Of a DNA stretch of 37,114 bases, positions 8,229 to 16,454 are shown in pieces. The stretch lies in assembly GCF_021107415.1 (NCBI RefSeq), contig NZ_JAIOSW010000418.1, positions 1-37,114 of the forward strand, read 5' to 3'. The DNA is from Desulfobacula sp. Its GTDB lineage: Bacteria > Desulfobacterota > Desulfobacteria > Desulfobacterales > Desulfobacteraceae. Within the stretch, counting starts at the first letter, position 1. Each line of letters starts with the position of its first letter. The translations under genes and the position numbers were made by a program. A model generated the notes under the pieces. The model was not told the DNA's origin, did not search any database, and worked only from the letters and a program-made list of their open reading frames with translations.

Positions 8229-10301
8229 TTATTCAATTGCCGGAAACTTGATTATAAATGTAGCACCTTTTCCATACTCACTTAGAATGTCAATGGTTCC
8301 ACCGTAATCTCTTATGATTCCAAAACTGATACTGGTTCCAAGGCCGGTCCCCTTACCGGTTTCTTTAGTCGTAAAAAAGGGCTCAAATATCTTTCTTTTC
8401 ACCTCATTGGTCATACCAATCCCGGTATCAGACACCTTGGTTATCACCCATTTTTTCTGGGCATATGTTTTGATTTCCAATATTTTCTCAATCGGACCCT
8501 CTTCTTTTTCAGCTCTTTCATCCATGGAATCAATGGCATTGGTCACAAGGTTAATAAACACCTGCTCCAGGCGATTATGTTCTGCACGAATTTCCGGAAT
8601 TTCAGGATCAAGGTCAACCTCAACTTTAACGGAATGAACAGACAACTGGTGTCCAAGTACCTTGAATACATCATTGATGGGATCATTAATCACCATTTTT
8701 TTAAGATCCCTATCAGATTGCCTTGCAAAATCCCTGACATGCTTGATAACACCGGCTGCCCTGGCAACATTATCAATAATATCATTGGCCATCATGGTCA
8801 GCTCATCGTCGGGAATCCTGACACCCTTTTTTATCATCTTCAGGATCAGATCTGAACAAATCTGTATGACATTTAATGGCTGATTGATTTCATGGGCCAT
8901 CCCGGCTGCCATGGTCCCAAGGGTGGCCAGTTTTCCTGCCTGGATCAGCTGGGTTTCTTTTTCAACGCTTTCAGTGATATCAGTTGCCGATGCAATCAGG
9001 ACATCCCTGTGACTATAGATTGCATTCACAACCTTAATGTTTACAAAAAACGAGGTCTTATCTTTCTTAAAATGCTTTTTCTTGGTAAACAGTATGGATT
9101 TATTAACAGCAAGCCCTTCCAGGCCTTCTTTGATGGTTTCATCGGATGTATCCCCAATTTCCAAAAAAGGCGTTCCTAAACATTCGGGTTTTATATACCC
9201 ATAGTCCTCCTCCACACGATGATTCACATCCAGGATCTCAAGGGTTTGCCGGTCAATAATAAAAATCGGATTTGGGTTATTGTTAAACAAAGAACGGTAT
9301 TTTTCCTCTGATTTCTTATATTTATCATAGAGTGTGGAAAGCTCCTTATCCTGCAGTTCAAGCTCTTCCTGTGTTTTTTTATCTTCCGTGATATCTTTTA
9401 ATGTCTCTATGGCACCCATTACCTTGCCATCGGGAGATTTTATGGGAGCGGCTGTGAAAAAAATCCATTTTCCATTTTCCCCTATATGCGGGAAAAACTC
9501 TTCGGCTTCATAAGCCTCATTAATCAGACCTGATTTTCTCCATGAGGAACCATAATATTTTGATACCTCCTGTTCAGACATTTCGCCCACAATTACATCT
9601 GCCATGGTCGGTCTCTTTGCAGATCTGAAAGGTACCCACTGCCGGTCAGTTCCCACCAGCTCATAGGCATTGTGTCCGGTCAGTTTTTCACAGGCCCAGT
9701 TCCAATGAGTAATTATATGTTCATTGTTGATGATAAAGGTTGGAATCATACTGCCCTGAATGATTTGAAAAAGCTCTTTTTCCATCTCAATCAAGTCCTC
9801 TCTTTCATCTTTTAAGTATCTATTCTCTTCCTCGGCATTCTCTTTAATTGTCGCAGTAAACTGATCAAACAGTTTTACAATTTCACTCTTATCGATCTCA
9901 TCCGACTGGATTGTTCTTTTAATCTTTAGTCTTTCTTCCTCTGATTTTAAAAAATTTAGAAATGACGTGGCCCTGTAGGCATCAAGGTCAATAATGCTGA
10001 CATGTTCCGTATTCACCTTTTCCAGTATACAACTCAATATTTCATCATTTTTTAATTTTAAAATAACATACATATCGGAAAGCTTACAAACTTCATCATA
10101 ATCCATGGTTGTAAATATGCCCTTTTCCCGGGCATATTGGATACCTTCAACCCGGGTCAAGGTATCTGCAACCACTATAACCTTAGGGTCCAGTTCTTTT
10201 AATCCGGGTCCCAGCAATATTTCAAGAATTTGTTTACAGGGGCTGTTTCCACCAATTATGGCTAACTTTAATCCTTTAAGATCGATAATCATTGACTGCA
10301 T
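8229..10301 (-). CDS. Soluble PAS histidine kinase with N-terminal Rossmann-like domain
   Basis: The 690-residue protein starts with about 120 residues resembling a dinucleotide-binding fold: KLAIIGGNSP, then a VIVVADTLT strand and further alpha/beta segments. A coiled coil follows (140-180). PAS 1 (about 182-308) ends ETLKDITEDK and PAS 2 (about 332-445) ends SATDITESVE. The HisKA domain has GMAHEINQPLN with H470, and the ATPase has NLVTNAIDSM, DTGIGM and GKGTGLGTS. There are no transmembrane helices. A second ATG three codons in is possible, since AGGAG lies 2 bases before the first and 11 before the second. It follows the NhaD gene by 40 bases. The input domain could sense a nucleotide, but this is inference. 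Confidence 0.9.
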   Translation of the reverse strand: MQSMIIDLKGLKLAIIGGNSPCKQILEILLGPGLKELDPKVIVVADTLTRVEGIQYAREKGIFTTMDYDEVCKLSDMYVILKLKNDEILSCILEKVNTEHVSIIDLDAYRATSFLNFLKSEEERLKIKRTIQSDEIDKSEIVKLFDQFTATIKENAEEENRYLKDEREDLIEMEKELFQIIQGSMIPTFIINNEHIITHWNWACEKLTGHNAYELVGTDRQWVPFRSAKRPTMADVIVGEMSEQEVSKYYGSSWRKSGLINEAYEAEEFFPHIGENGKWIFFTAAPIKSPDGKVMGAIETLKDITEDKKTQEELELQDKELSTLYDKYKKSEEKYRSLFNNNPNPIFIIDRQTLEILDVNHRVEEDYGYIKPECLGTPFLEIGDTSDETIKEGLEGLAVNKSILFTKKKHFKKDKTSFFVNIKVVNAIYSHRDVLIASATDITESVEKETQLIQAGKLATLGTMAAGMAHEINQPLNVIQICSDLILKMIKKGVRIPDDELTMMANDIIDNVARAAGVIKHVRDFARQSDRDLKKMVINDPINDVFKVLGHQLSVHSVKVEVDLDPEIPEIRAEHNRLEQVFINLVTNAIDSMDERAEKEEGPIEKILEIKTYAQKKWVITKVSDTGIGMTNEVKRKIFEPFFTTKETGKGTGLGTSISFGIIRDYGGTIDILSEYGKGATFIIKFPAIE

Positions 10302-10341
10302 TACTCCTATTCAAAGCGCAAATTCCCTTAAAACCAGTATA

Positions 10342-11865
10342 TTAAAAGAAAATAAAGCTTACAATAACAAAGGTTGGAATTAAAAAAACTAAAGAATATT
10401 TCAAAATATATCCGAAAAAACTAGGCATCTCAGTTCCAGCCTCAGTAGCAATGGATCGAACCATAAAATTGGGTGCATTTCCAATATAACTACAGGCACC
10501 GAAAAAGACGGCTCCGCTTGAAATTGCCTTAAGATAGACCGCATTTTCCGTCATTAATAATGGAACAGAACTGCTCTCTGCCATACCGGCATAAAAACTG
10601 CCAAGGGCTGTATTAAAAAAGGTCAGATAAGTAGGTGCATTGTCCAGAAAAGCCGATAGCATCCCTGTCACCCAAAAGTAGTGAATGGGTTCTTTTACTG
10701 CATTAATAAGAAATGCAAATGCTCCGTTGGGCCCTGCTTTAAGCAATAGCAGGCATGGAATCATGGTAATAAAAATTCCAATAAAAAGATAGGCCACCTC
10801 AATAATCGGAAACCATGAAAACTCATTTTCCTCCCTGAGAACTTTGGGTGTCGCCATAAGAGACCCTATCCCAAAAACAATGAGAAGTCCGTCCCTGAGC
10901 CAGTCCTGAGTTGCCCTGTGAATACCAAAGGTTGAGACTTCCCCCAAATCCAGGATACCGCTCATTAAAACGGCACCCACCACACCCCCAAGAAAAATAA
11001 AATTATAGGTTCCCACCAGTCGCAACGGCTTTTTCTCTCCATCATCCGGGGCTTTTGCCCCTTCTTTTTTATAATGATAGGTGTCAAGGAAAAAATAAAC
11101 AACCAACAGGATAATTGATGCTACAAGCATATGCGGCATAATTTTAAAGGTCCAGAAAAAACTGACCCCATGGAGAAATCCCAAAAATAATGGTGGATCG
11201 CCAAGAGGTGTCAATGCCCCGCCGATATTGGCCACCAGAAAAATAAAGAATACCACCATAAAGGTTTTATTCTTTCGATGGTCATTTGCCCGCAAAAATG
11301 GCCGGATCAATAGCATGGCAGCGCCTGTTGTCCCCATCCAGGATGCAAGGATGGTACCGATCAGTATAATGATCGTGTTGACAATGGGGGTCCCTCTTAA
11401 TGTCCCCTTAAGTAAAATACCGCCGGAAATGGTAAACAGCGCCCATAACAGGATAATAAAAGGAACATAGTCTGCCAGAATAATATGAAGAATCTCATGG
11501 ATTGCAATGCCTTTATAGGCATAGATAAACGGCAGAGCAAGACAGGCTGCCCAGAATGCCGAAATCTTGCCGAAATGATGATGCCAGATATTACCGGCGA
11601 TAAGCGGAAGTAAGGCAATGGATAACAACATGCATGCAAAGGGAATACAACTGTACAACGGCAGCGTCTCCCCCAGGTTCACATGACCATGAGCTCCCGG
11701 GTCATGCTCTTGATCATGTTTCTGATCCGCAGTGGTGTTGGAAAGGCCTGTAACTTCGTGTGTGGAATGATTTTCGTCGGCAGAATGGTCTTTGGCTGCA
11801 GCAGGTGAAAAAGAAATGAGTAAAACCATGAATAATATTAATAACACCAACCTGTCCAATTTCAT
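10342..11865 (-). CDS. nhaD: NhaD-type Na+/H+ antiporter (ion transporter superfamily)
   Basis: This 507-residue membrane protein has a secretion-type N-terminal helix (LVLLILFMVLLISFSPAAA), a His/Asp-rich extramembrane stretch of about 45 residues, and some 12 helices. Family landmarks are LLWALFTISGGILLKGT, ASWMGTTGAAMLLIRPFLRA, NIGGALTPLGDPPLFLGFL and, in the second half, FLDNAPTYLTFFN and GACSYIGNAPNFMVRSIA. These duplicated GxxxTPxGDPP and DNAPT elements mark NhaD/ArsB-type transporters. NhaD exports Na+ (or Li+) in exchange for protons. I chose the ATG at 11865 over the TTG at 11868; GGAGG lies 10 bases before the ATG and 7 before the TTG. It heads the signalling island. Confidence 0.88.
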   Translation of the reverse strand: MKLDRLVLLILFMVLLISFSPAAAKDHSADENHSTHEVTGLSNTTADQKHDQEHDPGAHGHVNLGETLPLYSCIPFACMLLSIALLPLIAGNIWHHHFGKISAFWAACLALPFIYAYKGIAIHEILHIILADYVPFIILLWALFTISGGILLKGTLRGTPIVNTIIILIGTILASWMGTTGAAMLLIRPFLRANDHRKNKTFMVVFFIFLVANIGGALTPLGDPPLFLGFLHGVSFFWTFKIMPHMLVASIILLVVYFFLDTYHYKKEGAKAPDDGEKKPLRLVGTYNFIFLGGVVGAVLMSGILDLGEVSTFGIHRATQDWLRDGLLIVFGIGSLMATPKVLREENEFSWFPIIEVAYLFIGIFITMIPCLLLLKAGPNGAFAFLINAVKEPIHYFWVTGMLSAFLDNAPTYLTFFNTALGSFYAGMAESSSVPLLMTENAVYLKAISSGAVFFGACSYIGNAPNFMVRSIATEAGTEMPSFFGYILKYSLVFLIPTFVIVSFIFF

Positions 11866-11900
11866 CAATTCGTTCCCTCCTGGCTATATTGAGTGTAACG

Positions 11901-11916
11901 AAACCTTTGAAGGTTT
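11901..11916. repeat. Short palindrome in nhaD leader (operator candidate)
   Basis: AAACCTT, two bases, then AAGGTTT form a perfect 7-bp inverted repeat 35 bases upstream of the nhaD ATG and downstream of the promoter candidate. It could be a repressor site or a small leader hairpin. There is no further evidence. Confidence 0.35.
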
Positions 11917-11951
11917 GTTTGGTCAATTCATACTAGCTTTATAATATTTTT

Positions 11952-11979
11952 TTTATAGCGACCCAAATTCTCAAAACAA
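11952..11979 (-). promoter_or_regulatory. Predicted promoter upstream of nhaD
   Basis: On the minus strand TTGTTT (11974-11979) and TATAAA (11952-11957) are separated by 16 bases. The predicted transcript would start near 11945, about 80 bases before nhaD, and would cover the palindrome at 11901-11916. The -10 box is good and the -35 box is moderate. Confidence 0.4.
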
Positions 11980-12051
11980 AATATAGTAATTTGACTATTC
12001 GATCTAAATTAGAAAGTCAAGGCGAAAGAAAGAAAGGATTTAAAGATGAGG

Positions 12052-12128
12052 TGGTCGGGACGGCAAGATTTGAACTTGCGACCACTTGTCCCCCAGACAA
12101 GTGCGCTACCAGACTGCGCTACGCCCCG
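12052..12128 (-). tRNA. tRNA-Pro (anticodon GGG)
   Basis: The minus strand folds as a full 77-nt cloverleaf with encoded CCA. The acceptor arms CGGGGCG and CGTCCCG pair with one G-U. The D-arm region is TAGCGCAGTCTGGTAGCGCA. The anticodon arm CTTGT/ACAAG encloses the loop CTGGGGG, so the anticodon is GGG (reads CCC/CCU Pro codons). The T arm is GCAAG-TTCAAAT-CTTGC. The discriminator base is A. Short open frames across this region are artefacts. Confidence 0.97.
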
Positions 12129-12150
12129 ATCATTTTTTTTAAACAAGCGA

Positions 12151-12179
12151 CTTTTAACACCCTTTGTAAAATGTGTCAA
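12151..12179 (-). promoter_or_regulatory. Predicted promoter of tRNA-Pro
   Basis: On the minus strand a perfect TTGACA (12174-12179) is followed after 16-17 bases by TTAAAAG (12151-12157). Transcription would start near 12144, about 16 bases before the mature tRNA 5' end, a normal layout for a stable RNA promoter. Confidence 0.6.
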
Positions 12180-12201
12180 GAAATTTTCGAGAAAAAAACT
12201 A

Positions 12202-12228
12202 TTGACAACTCAATTTTAATCTGATAAT
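12202..12228 (+). promoter_or_regulatory. Possible promoter upstream of the maturation protease gene
   Basis: A perfect TTGACA (12202-12207) is followed by GATAAT (12223-12228) with a short 15-base spacer. It points towards the protease gene, about 115 bases downstream. It is divergent from the tRNA promoter, with the two -35 boxes only 22 bases apart. The short spacer lowers confidence. Confidence 0.35.
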
Positions 12229-12342
12229 GCTTTACCTTTTTTTCTCTGTGTATAGAGAATGTATTTTTGTTAAAAGCAACGTTTTTCAATGTTAATTCAT
12301 ACAATAATTAGCATTTAATTTATTGTAATAAAGGTATGATTA

Positions 12343-12843
12343 GTGGCGGCAGTGGAAACGTTGATTTATGAAAAAAAAGTGCTGATTTTCGGTTGTGGAA
12401 ACACCTTGTTTGGCAATGACGGATTTGGCCCTGAAGTTATTAATTATCTCAATGAGCATTATACATTGCCCGGTTGCGTACTTGCCCTGGATGCAGGGAC
12501 CGGGATCAGGGATTTTGTATTTGACCTTCTGCTCATGGAGGATAAACCCAAACAGATTTTTGTCATAGATGCTGTTACTGTTAAAGGGAAAAAACCAGGA
12601 GAACTTTTTGAAATAAGCCTGGCTGATGTTCCAAAAGAAAAAATGAATGATTTCTCTCTTCATCAATCTCCTTCTTCAAATTTACTTGCAGAATTAAAGG
12701 GATTAAACGTTGACGTTAGGGTTTATTGTGTTCATACCGATGAAGTCCCAAATGTCATTGCTCCCGGTCTTTCAGATGAAGTTAAAAAAGCAATTCCAGA
12801 GGCATGTGCATGGATAAATGAACAGATAATATTTAGTCTATAA
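12343..12843 (+). CDS. [NiFe] hydrogenase maturation endopeptidase (HyaD/HycI family)
   Basis: The 166-residue protein starts at a GTG eight bases after AAAGG. It has the family core VLIFGCGNTLFGNDGFGPEV at about residues 11-30, LDAGTGIRDF near 60, VIDAVTVKGKKPG and a conserved His in LHQSPSSN. In this family an acidic residue in the first motif, the Asp of DAGT and that His bind the nickel of the hydrogenase precursor. The enzyme then cuts off the C-terminal peptide of the large subunit. The probable substrate is MvhA (17410-18882), which has a 34-residue extension after its terminal metal-binding His. The gene lies upstream of the hydrogenase operon, separated from it by a terminator. Confidence 0.9.
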   Translation: MAAVETLIYEKKVLIFGCGNTLFGNDGFGPEVINYLNEHYTLPGCVLALDAGTGIRDFVFDLLLMEDKPKQIFVIDAVTVKGKKPGELFEISLADVPKEKMNDFSLHQSPSSNLLAELKGLNVDVRVYCVHTDEVPNVIAPGLSDEVKKAIPEACAWINEQIIFSL

Positions 12844-12846
12844 AAT

Positions 12847-12892
12847 AAAAGGATTTGTTTCCAGATTAATATTGGGGGCAAATCCTTTTTTT
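12847..12892 (+). terminator. Rho-independent terminator after the maturation protease gene
   Basis: A perfect 11-bp stem (12847-12857 AAAAGGATTTG with 12879-12889 CAAATCCTTTT) encloses 21 bases and runs into a T-rich tail (12886-12892). It begins 3 bases after the protease stop codon and 48 bases before the hdrA ATG. The hdrA operon must therefore have either a very close promoter or partial readthrough. Confidence 0.85.
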
Positions 12893-12939
12893 ATTTTATT
12901 ACAAAGTTAAATAAAACAATAATATAAAGTGAGGTAAAT

Positions 12940-15900
12940 ATGACAAACAAACCTATTGGTTCCGTCCTGCTTGTTGGTGGCGGTATTGCCGGAATTCAGG
13001 CAGCATTGGATATGGCAGATTCAGGATACTATGTTTATCTTGTTGAAAAGAGTTCAGGAATAGGCGGGGTAATGGCTCAACTGGACAAGACGTTTCCCAC
13101 CAATGATTGTGCCATGTGAATTATTTCACCTAAACTGGTTGAGTGCGGTCGGCACTTGAATATTGAATTGTTGACACTTTCACAAGTTGAAAATGTCACA
13201 GGTGAACAAGGAAATTTCACAATTACCATTAAGAAAAATCCAAGATTTATTGATGAAAGCAAATGTATTGCATGCGGATTGTGTGCTGAAAAGTGTCCTA
13301 AAAAAGTCCCTGATGAATTTAATGCAAACTTAAATACACGAAAGGCTGCTTATATTAAATACGGGCAGACAGTTCCTCTCAAGTATGCCATAGATTCTGA
13401 AAATTGTATTTATCATATAAAAGGCAGGTGCAGAGCCTGTGAGAAAGTATGTCCCACAGGAGCCATTGATCTTGATATGAAACCTGAGTTTGTTGAACTT
13501 AATGTGGGTTCTGTTATTCTGGCTCCCGGATTCAAATTTTTCTCTCCTAAAGGGATTGATTATTATGGATACGATAATATTCCTGATGTTGTTACAAGTA
13601 TAGAATATGAACGTATACTCTCTGCTTCCGGTCCAAACATGGGGCATCTGTCAAGGCCTTCCGATGGCGGTATTCCTAAAAAAATTGCCTGGATCCAGTG
13701 TGTTGGGTCCAGAAATACAAACTGCACGGATAACGGGTATTGTTCAAGTATGTGCTGCATGTATTCCATTAAACAGGCAGTCATGACCAACTCACACCTT
13801 GATTGTGATGGTGAACAGGTCATATTTTATATGGACATAAGAGCGTCCGGAAAGGAATACGAGCGTTATTATGAATCTTCAAAAGACAAGGGTGTGAAAT
13901 ATGTAAGGGCTCGTCCTCATACCATACTCAAAGGACCGGATGGTGTTGGTGTTGTCATGACCTGGGCAGATGAAACCAGCACCCAGAACAAAGAATACTT
14001 TGATATGGTTATCCTTTCTATTGGTATGGAAGCACCTGTTGATGCAACGAAACTATCCGGGCAATTTGATTTTGATCTGACACAGCATAATTTTGCTAAA
14101 ACAGGCAGCTTTAATCCGGTTTCCACAACAAGGGACGGCGTATTTGTTACAGGTGCATTTCATTCTCCCAAAGCCATTCCAAAATCTGTAATTTTTGCTT
14201 CTTCTGCTGCTGCTGATGTTGAAGCGCTTCTCGCTAGTTCAAAAGGCAGTCTCACAAAAGAAAAAACATGGCCCCAAGAGCAGGACATTACAGGGCAGGA
14301 GCCAAGAGTGGGGGTCTTTGTTTGTTCATGCGGTACCAATATAGCTGGTGTTATTGATGTAAAAGATGTTACTCAATATGCATCAACACTGACCGCTGTT
14401 GATTATGTTGAAAATAATCTTTTTACATGTTCCACAGATACTCAGGATTTGATAGCTGAAAAAATCAAAGAAAAAAATCTGAACAGAGTTGTCATTGCAG
14501 CATGTACCCCAAGAACCCATGAAGTTCTTTTTCAGGAGACATTGCAGAATATCGGTCTTAACAAATATATGATTGAGATGGCCAATATCAGGAATCAAAA
14601 TTCCTGGGTTCATCCTAATGAACCTGAAAAAGCCACGGCAAAGGCAAAAGATCAGATCAGAATGGCAGTGGCAAAGGTTATAGAAAATTACCCTCTAAAG
14701 GATATCGAAGTTAATGTTACTCCTATAGCTCTGGTTATTGGAGGCGGACTTGCAGGCATGAGCTCGGCTTTAAATTTAGCTGCCCAGGGATATGAAACTA
14801 TTATCATAGAAAAGGCACAAAGACTTGGGGGAGTTGCCATTGACCTTTATAAAACATGGAAGCAGGAAAATGTAAGATCAGGTCTTTATAAGATGCTGTT
14901 AGAGATTGAAAATAATGATCTTATAAGGGTGTGTACAAATACTACTCTGGAATCCGTATCAGGATCAGTGGGCAACTTTATTGGTAAAATCAAAGAGGAA
15001 AATAATACAGAAACGATTGAATTTGGTGTCTGCATTCTCGCAACGGGCGGGAAAGCATATATTCCGGATGAATATATGTATAATAAAGACAAGAGAGTTT
15101 TAACATCTCTGGAGTTTGATAAACTCATGATTCAACATAAATCAGGTGCTTCAAATGCTGACAGTACGGTTTTTATTCAGTGTGTCGGTTCCCGGGATAA
15201 TCAGAGACCCTATTGCAGCAGGGTATGTTGTACCACTGCAATAAGAAATGCAGTGGACCTAAAAAAAATGAATCCTGCAATGGAAATTTTTGTTCTTAAC
15301 AGAGATATAAGAACCTATGCTGACCGTGAAATTCTTTATAAAGAAGCCCGGGATCTTGGCGTTATTTTTATTAACTACACTCCGGATAAAAAACCTGAGG
15401 TGTTAAAGAAAGGCGATGATATAGTTGTTAAAATTTTTGATCCTATCGTTCAACTTCCTCTGGAAATAAAAGCGGATCGCATAGTGCTTGCAACGGCTAT
15501 TTTGCCCAATGATAATTCTTCTTTGGTAAATATATTCAAGTGCGGTATAAACAGTGACGGCTTTCTTTCCGAAGCACATCCAAAACTTAAGCCTGTTGAC
15601 TCAACTGTTGACGGAATTTTTCTGGCAGGCATGTGTCATTATCCCAAACCAATAAATGAATCTATTGCTCAAGGCAAGGCTGCTGCATCCCGCGCAGGAG
15701 TTATTCTTTCAAAAAAGAGAATGAAACTTGATGCGATAAAGTCCCGTGTGACCCAAAATTGTGATGGGTGTGCTCTTTGTATTGATGTTTGTCCCTATAA
15801 TGCCATTGTTCTTGAAGAATATGAAGAAAATGGCAGAAAATACAAAAAGGTTAGAACCAATAATGCTTTGTGCAAGGGTTGCGGTATATGTGCTGCAACA

Positions 15901-15984
15901 TGCCCGAAAGAGGGCATTATCGTGGACGGATTTACTCCAAGTCAGCTTAAAGCCCAGGTGGATACAATACTGGAGAATGCTTGA
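12940..15984 (+). CDS. hdrA: Selenocysteine-containing, double-length HdrA-like iron-sulfur flavoprotein
   Basis: Reading the in-frame TGA at 13117-13119 as selenocysteine gives 1014 residues from an ATG with a GTGAGG ribosome site. Residues 1-350 form an HdrA-type FAD domain: GGGIAG at 13-18, then the [14 protein letters not shown] motif with U60 at the cluster-binding Cys position. Inserted ferredoxin-like cysteines are C109-C112-C115-C119 and C156/C164-C167-C171. From about 455 a canonical HdrA module follows ([19 protein letters not shown], then [12 protein letters not shown]), a second FAD domain at about 597 ([14 protein letters not shown]), and two C-terminal [4Fe-4S] motifs ([24 protein letters not shown]). 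HdrA is the electron-bifurcating flavin subunit of Hdr complexes. No hdrB or hdrC adjoins it. A standard-code annotation would start it about 72 codons too late. Confidence 0.9.
13117..13159 (+). promoter_or_regulatory. UGA-Sec codon and SECIS-like hairpin of hdrA
   Basis: The UGA (13117-13119) is followed after 27 bases by an apical loop GGTCG (13147-13151). The loop is closed by TTGAGTGC (13139-13146) and GCACTTGA (13152-13159), 8 pairs with wobbles. The loop GGUCG closely resembles the GGUCU loop of the E. coli fdhF SECIS element. Bacterial SECIS elements lie inside the coding sequence just after the UGA, as here. Confidence 0.7.
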
Positions 15985-16013
15985 ATGAATAAAATAATAA
16001 GGAGAAATATATA

Positions 16014-16454
16014 ATGTCTGATAATTTTGAACCGGTAATAATCGGTTTTTGCTGCAATTGGTGTGCCTATGCCGGAGGTGATCTGGCCGGTGTATCAAGA
16101 CTTGAATACCCTGCAAACATTAGAGTTGTCAGGGTTATGTGTTCAGGGATGGTACATCCTGAGCTTGTGGTGGATTCTTTAAAAAAAGGTGCTGACGGCA
16201 TCATGGTTATGGGCTGACATCTTGGTGAATGTCATTACCTGGATGGTAATCACAAAGCTCTGGCCAGAACCGATGTAATAAATATGCTTCTTGAGGATAT
16301 AGGTATTGATCCTGAAAGATATGCTATTGAATGGGTTTCCGGGGCAGAAGGCCCCAGGTTTGCCCAGAAGGTGACTCAGTTTACGCAAAAAATAAAAACC
16401 CTTGGTCCTAACACGTTTGGAAAAAAGGAGGTGGAGGAATGCCAGTCAATGTAG
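16014..16454 (+). CDS. mvhD: Selenocysteine-containing MvhD (hydrogenase-Hdr electron-transfer subunit)
   Basis: The frame runs through a TGA at 16215-16217 (U68) to TAG at 16452-16454, giving 146 residues, the normal MvhD length. The N terminus GFCCNWCAYAGGDLAG and the motif MVMGUHLGECHYLDGN are diagnostic: MvhD normally has GCHxGxCHYxxGN, and here Sec replaces the first Cys. MvhD carries a [2Fe-2S] cluster and links the hydrogenase to HdrA. An AAGGAG site precedes the ATG by 9 bases. It starts 29 bases after hdrA, and its last 16 bases overlap the start of mvhG. If UGA is read as stop, only 67 residues remain and the cluster motif is lost. Confidence 0.93.
16215..16253 (+). promoter_or_regulatory. 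UGA-Sec codon and SECIS-like hairpin of mvhD
   Basis: After the UGA and 22 bases comes the loop TGGAT (16240-16244), closed by ATTACC (16234-16239) and GGTAAT (16245-16250), a perfect 6-bp stem. It can be lengthened past one mismatch by two pairs (16231-16232 with 16252-16253). The loop and distance match those after the mvhA UGA. Confidence 0.68.

Noticed and set aside
11991..12224. Open frame across the tRNA region
   Set aside because: It overlaps a complete tRNA-Pro and its promoter and has no protein-like features.
12340..12666. Antisense open frame in the maturation protease gene
   Set aside because: It is the mirror of a clearly recognised coding frame and has no motif or ribosome site.
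12899..12928. Promoter TTACAA-N18-TATAAA for hdrA
   Set aside because: The predicted start would fall within 5 bases of the ATG and exclude the visible ribosome site.
13117..13119. TGA within hdrA as a nonsense mutation or frameshift
   Set aside because: The frame continues with family-typical sequence for over 900 residues, the UGA replaces a motif Cys, and a SECIS-like hairpin follows. Two further genes of the operon show the same pattern.
13120..13138. Alternative SECIS for hdrA using CACC/GGTT pairing closer to the UGA
   Set aside because: Only about four pairs form and the loop lacks the usual G-rich feature; the GGTCG hairpin further on is much better.
15982..15984. TGA at the end of hdrA as a further Sec codon
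   Set aside because: The read-through would add only a few residues, there is no family motif after it, and the mvhD ribosome site follows at once. It is a stop.
15709..16116. Antisense open frame at the hdrA-mvhD junction
   Set aside because: It covers two recognised plus-strand genes and shows no family features.
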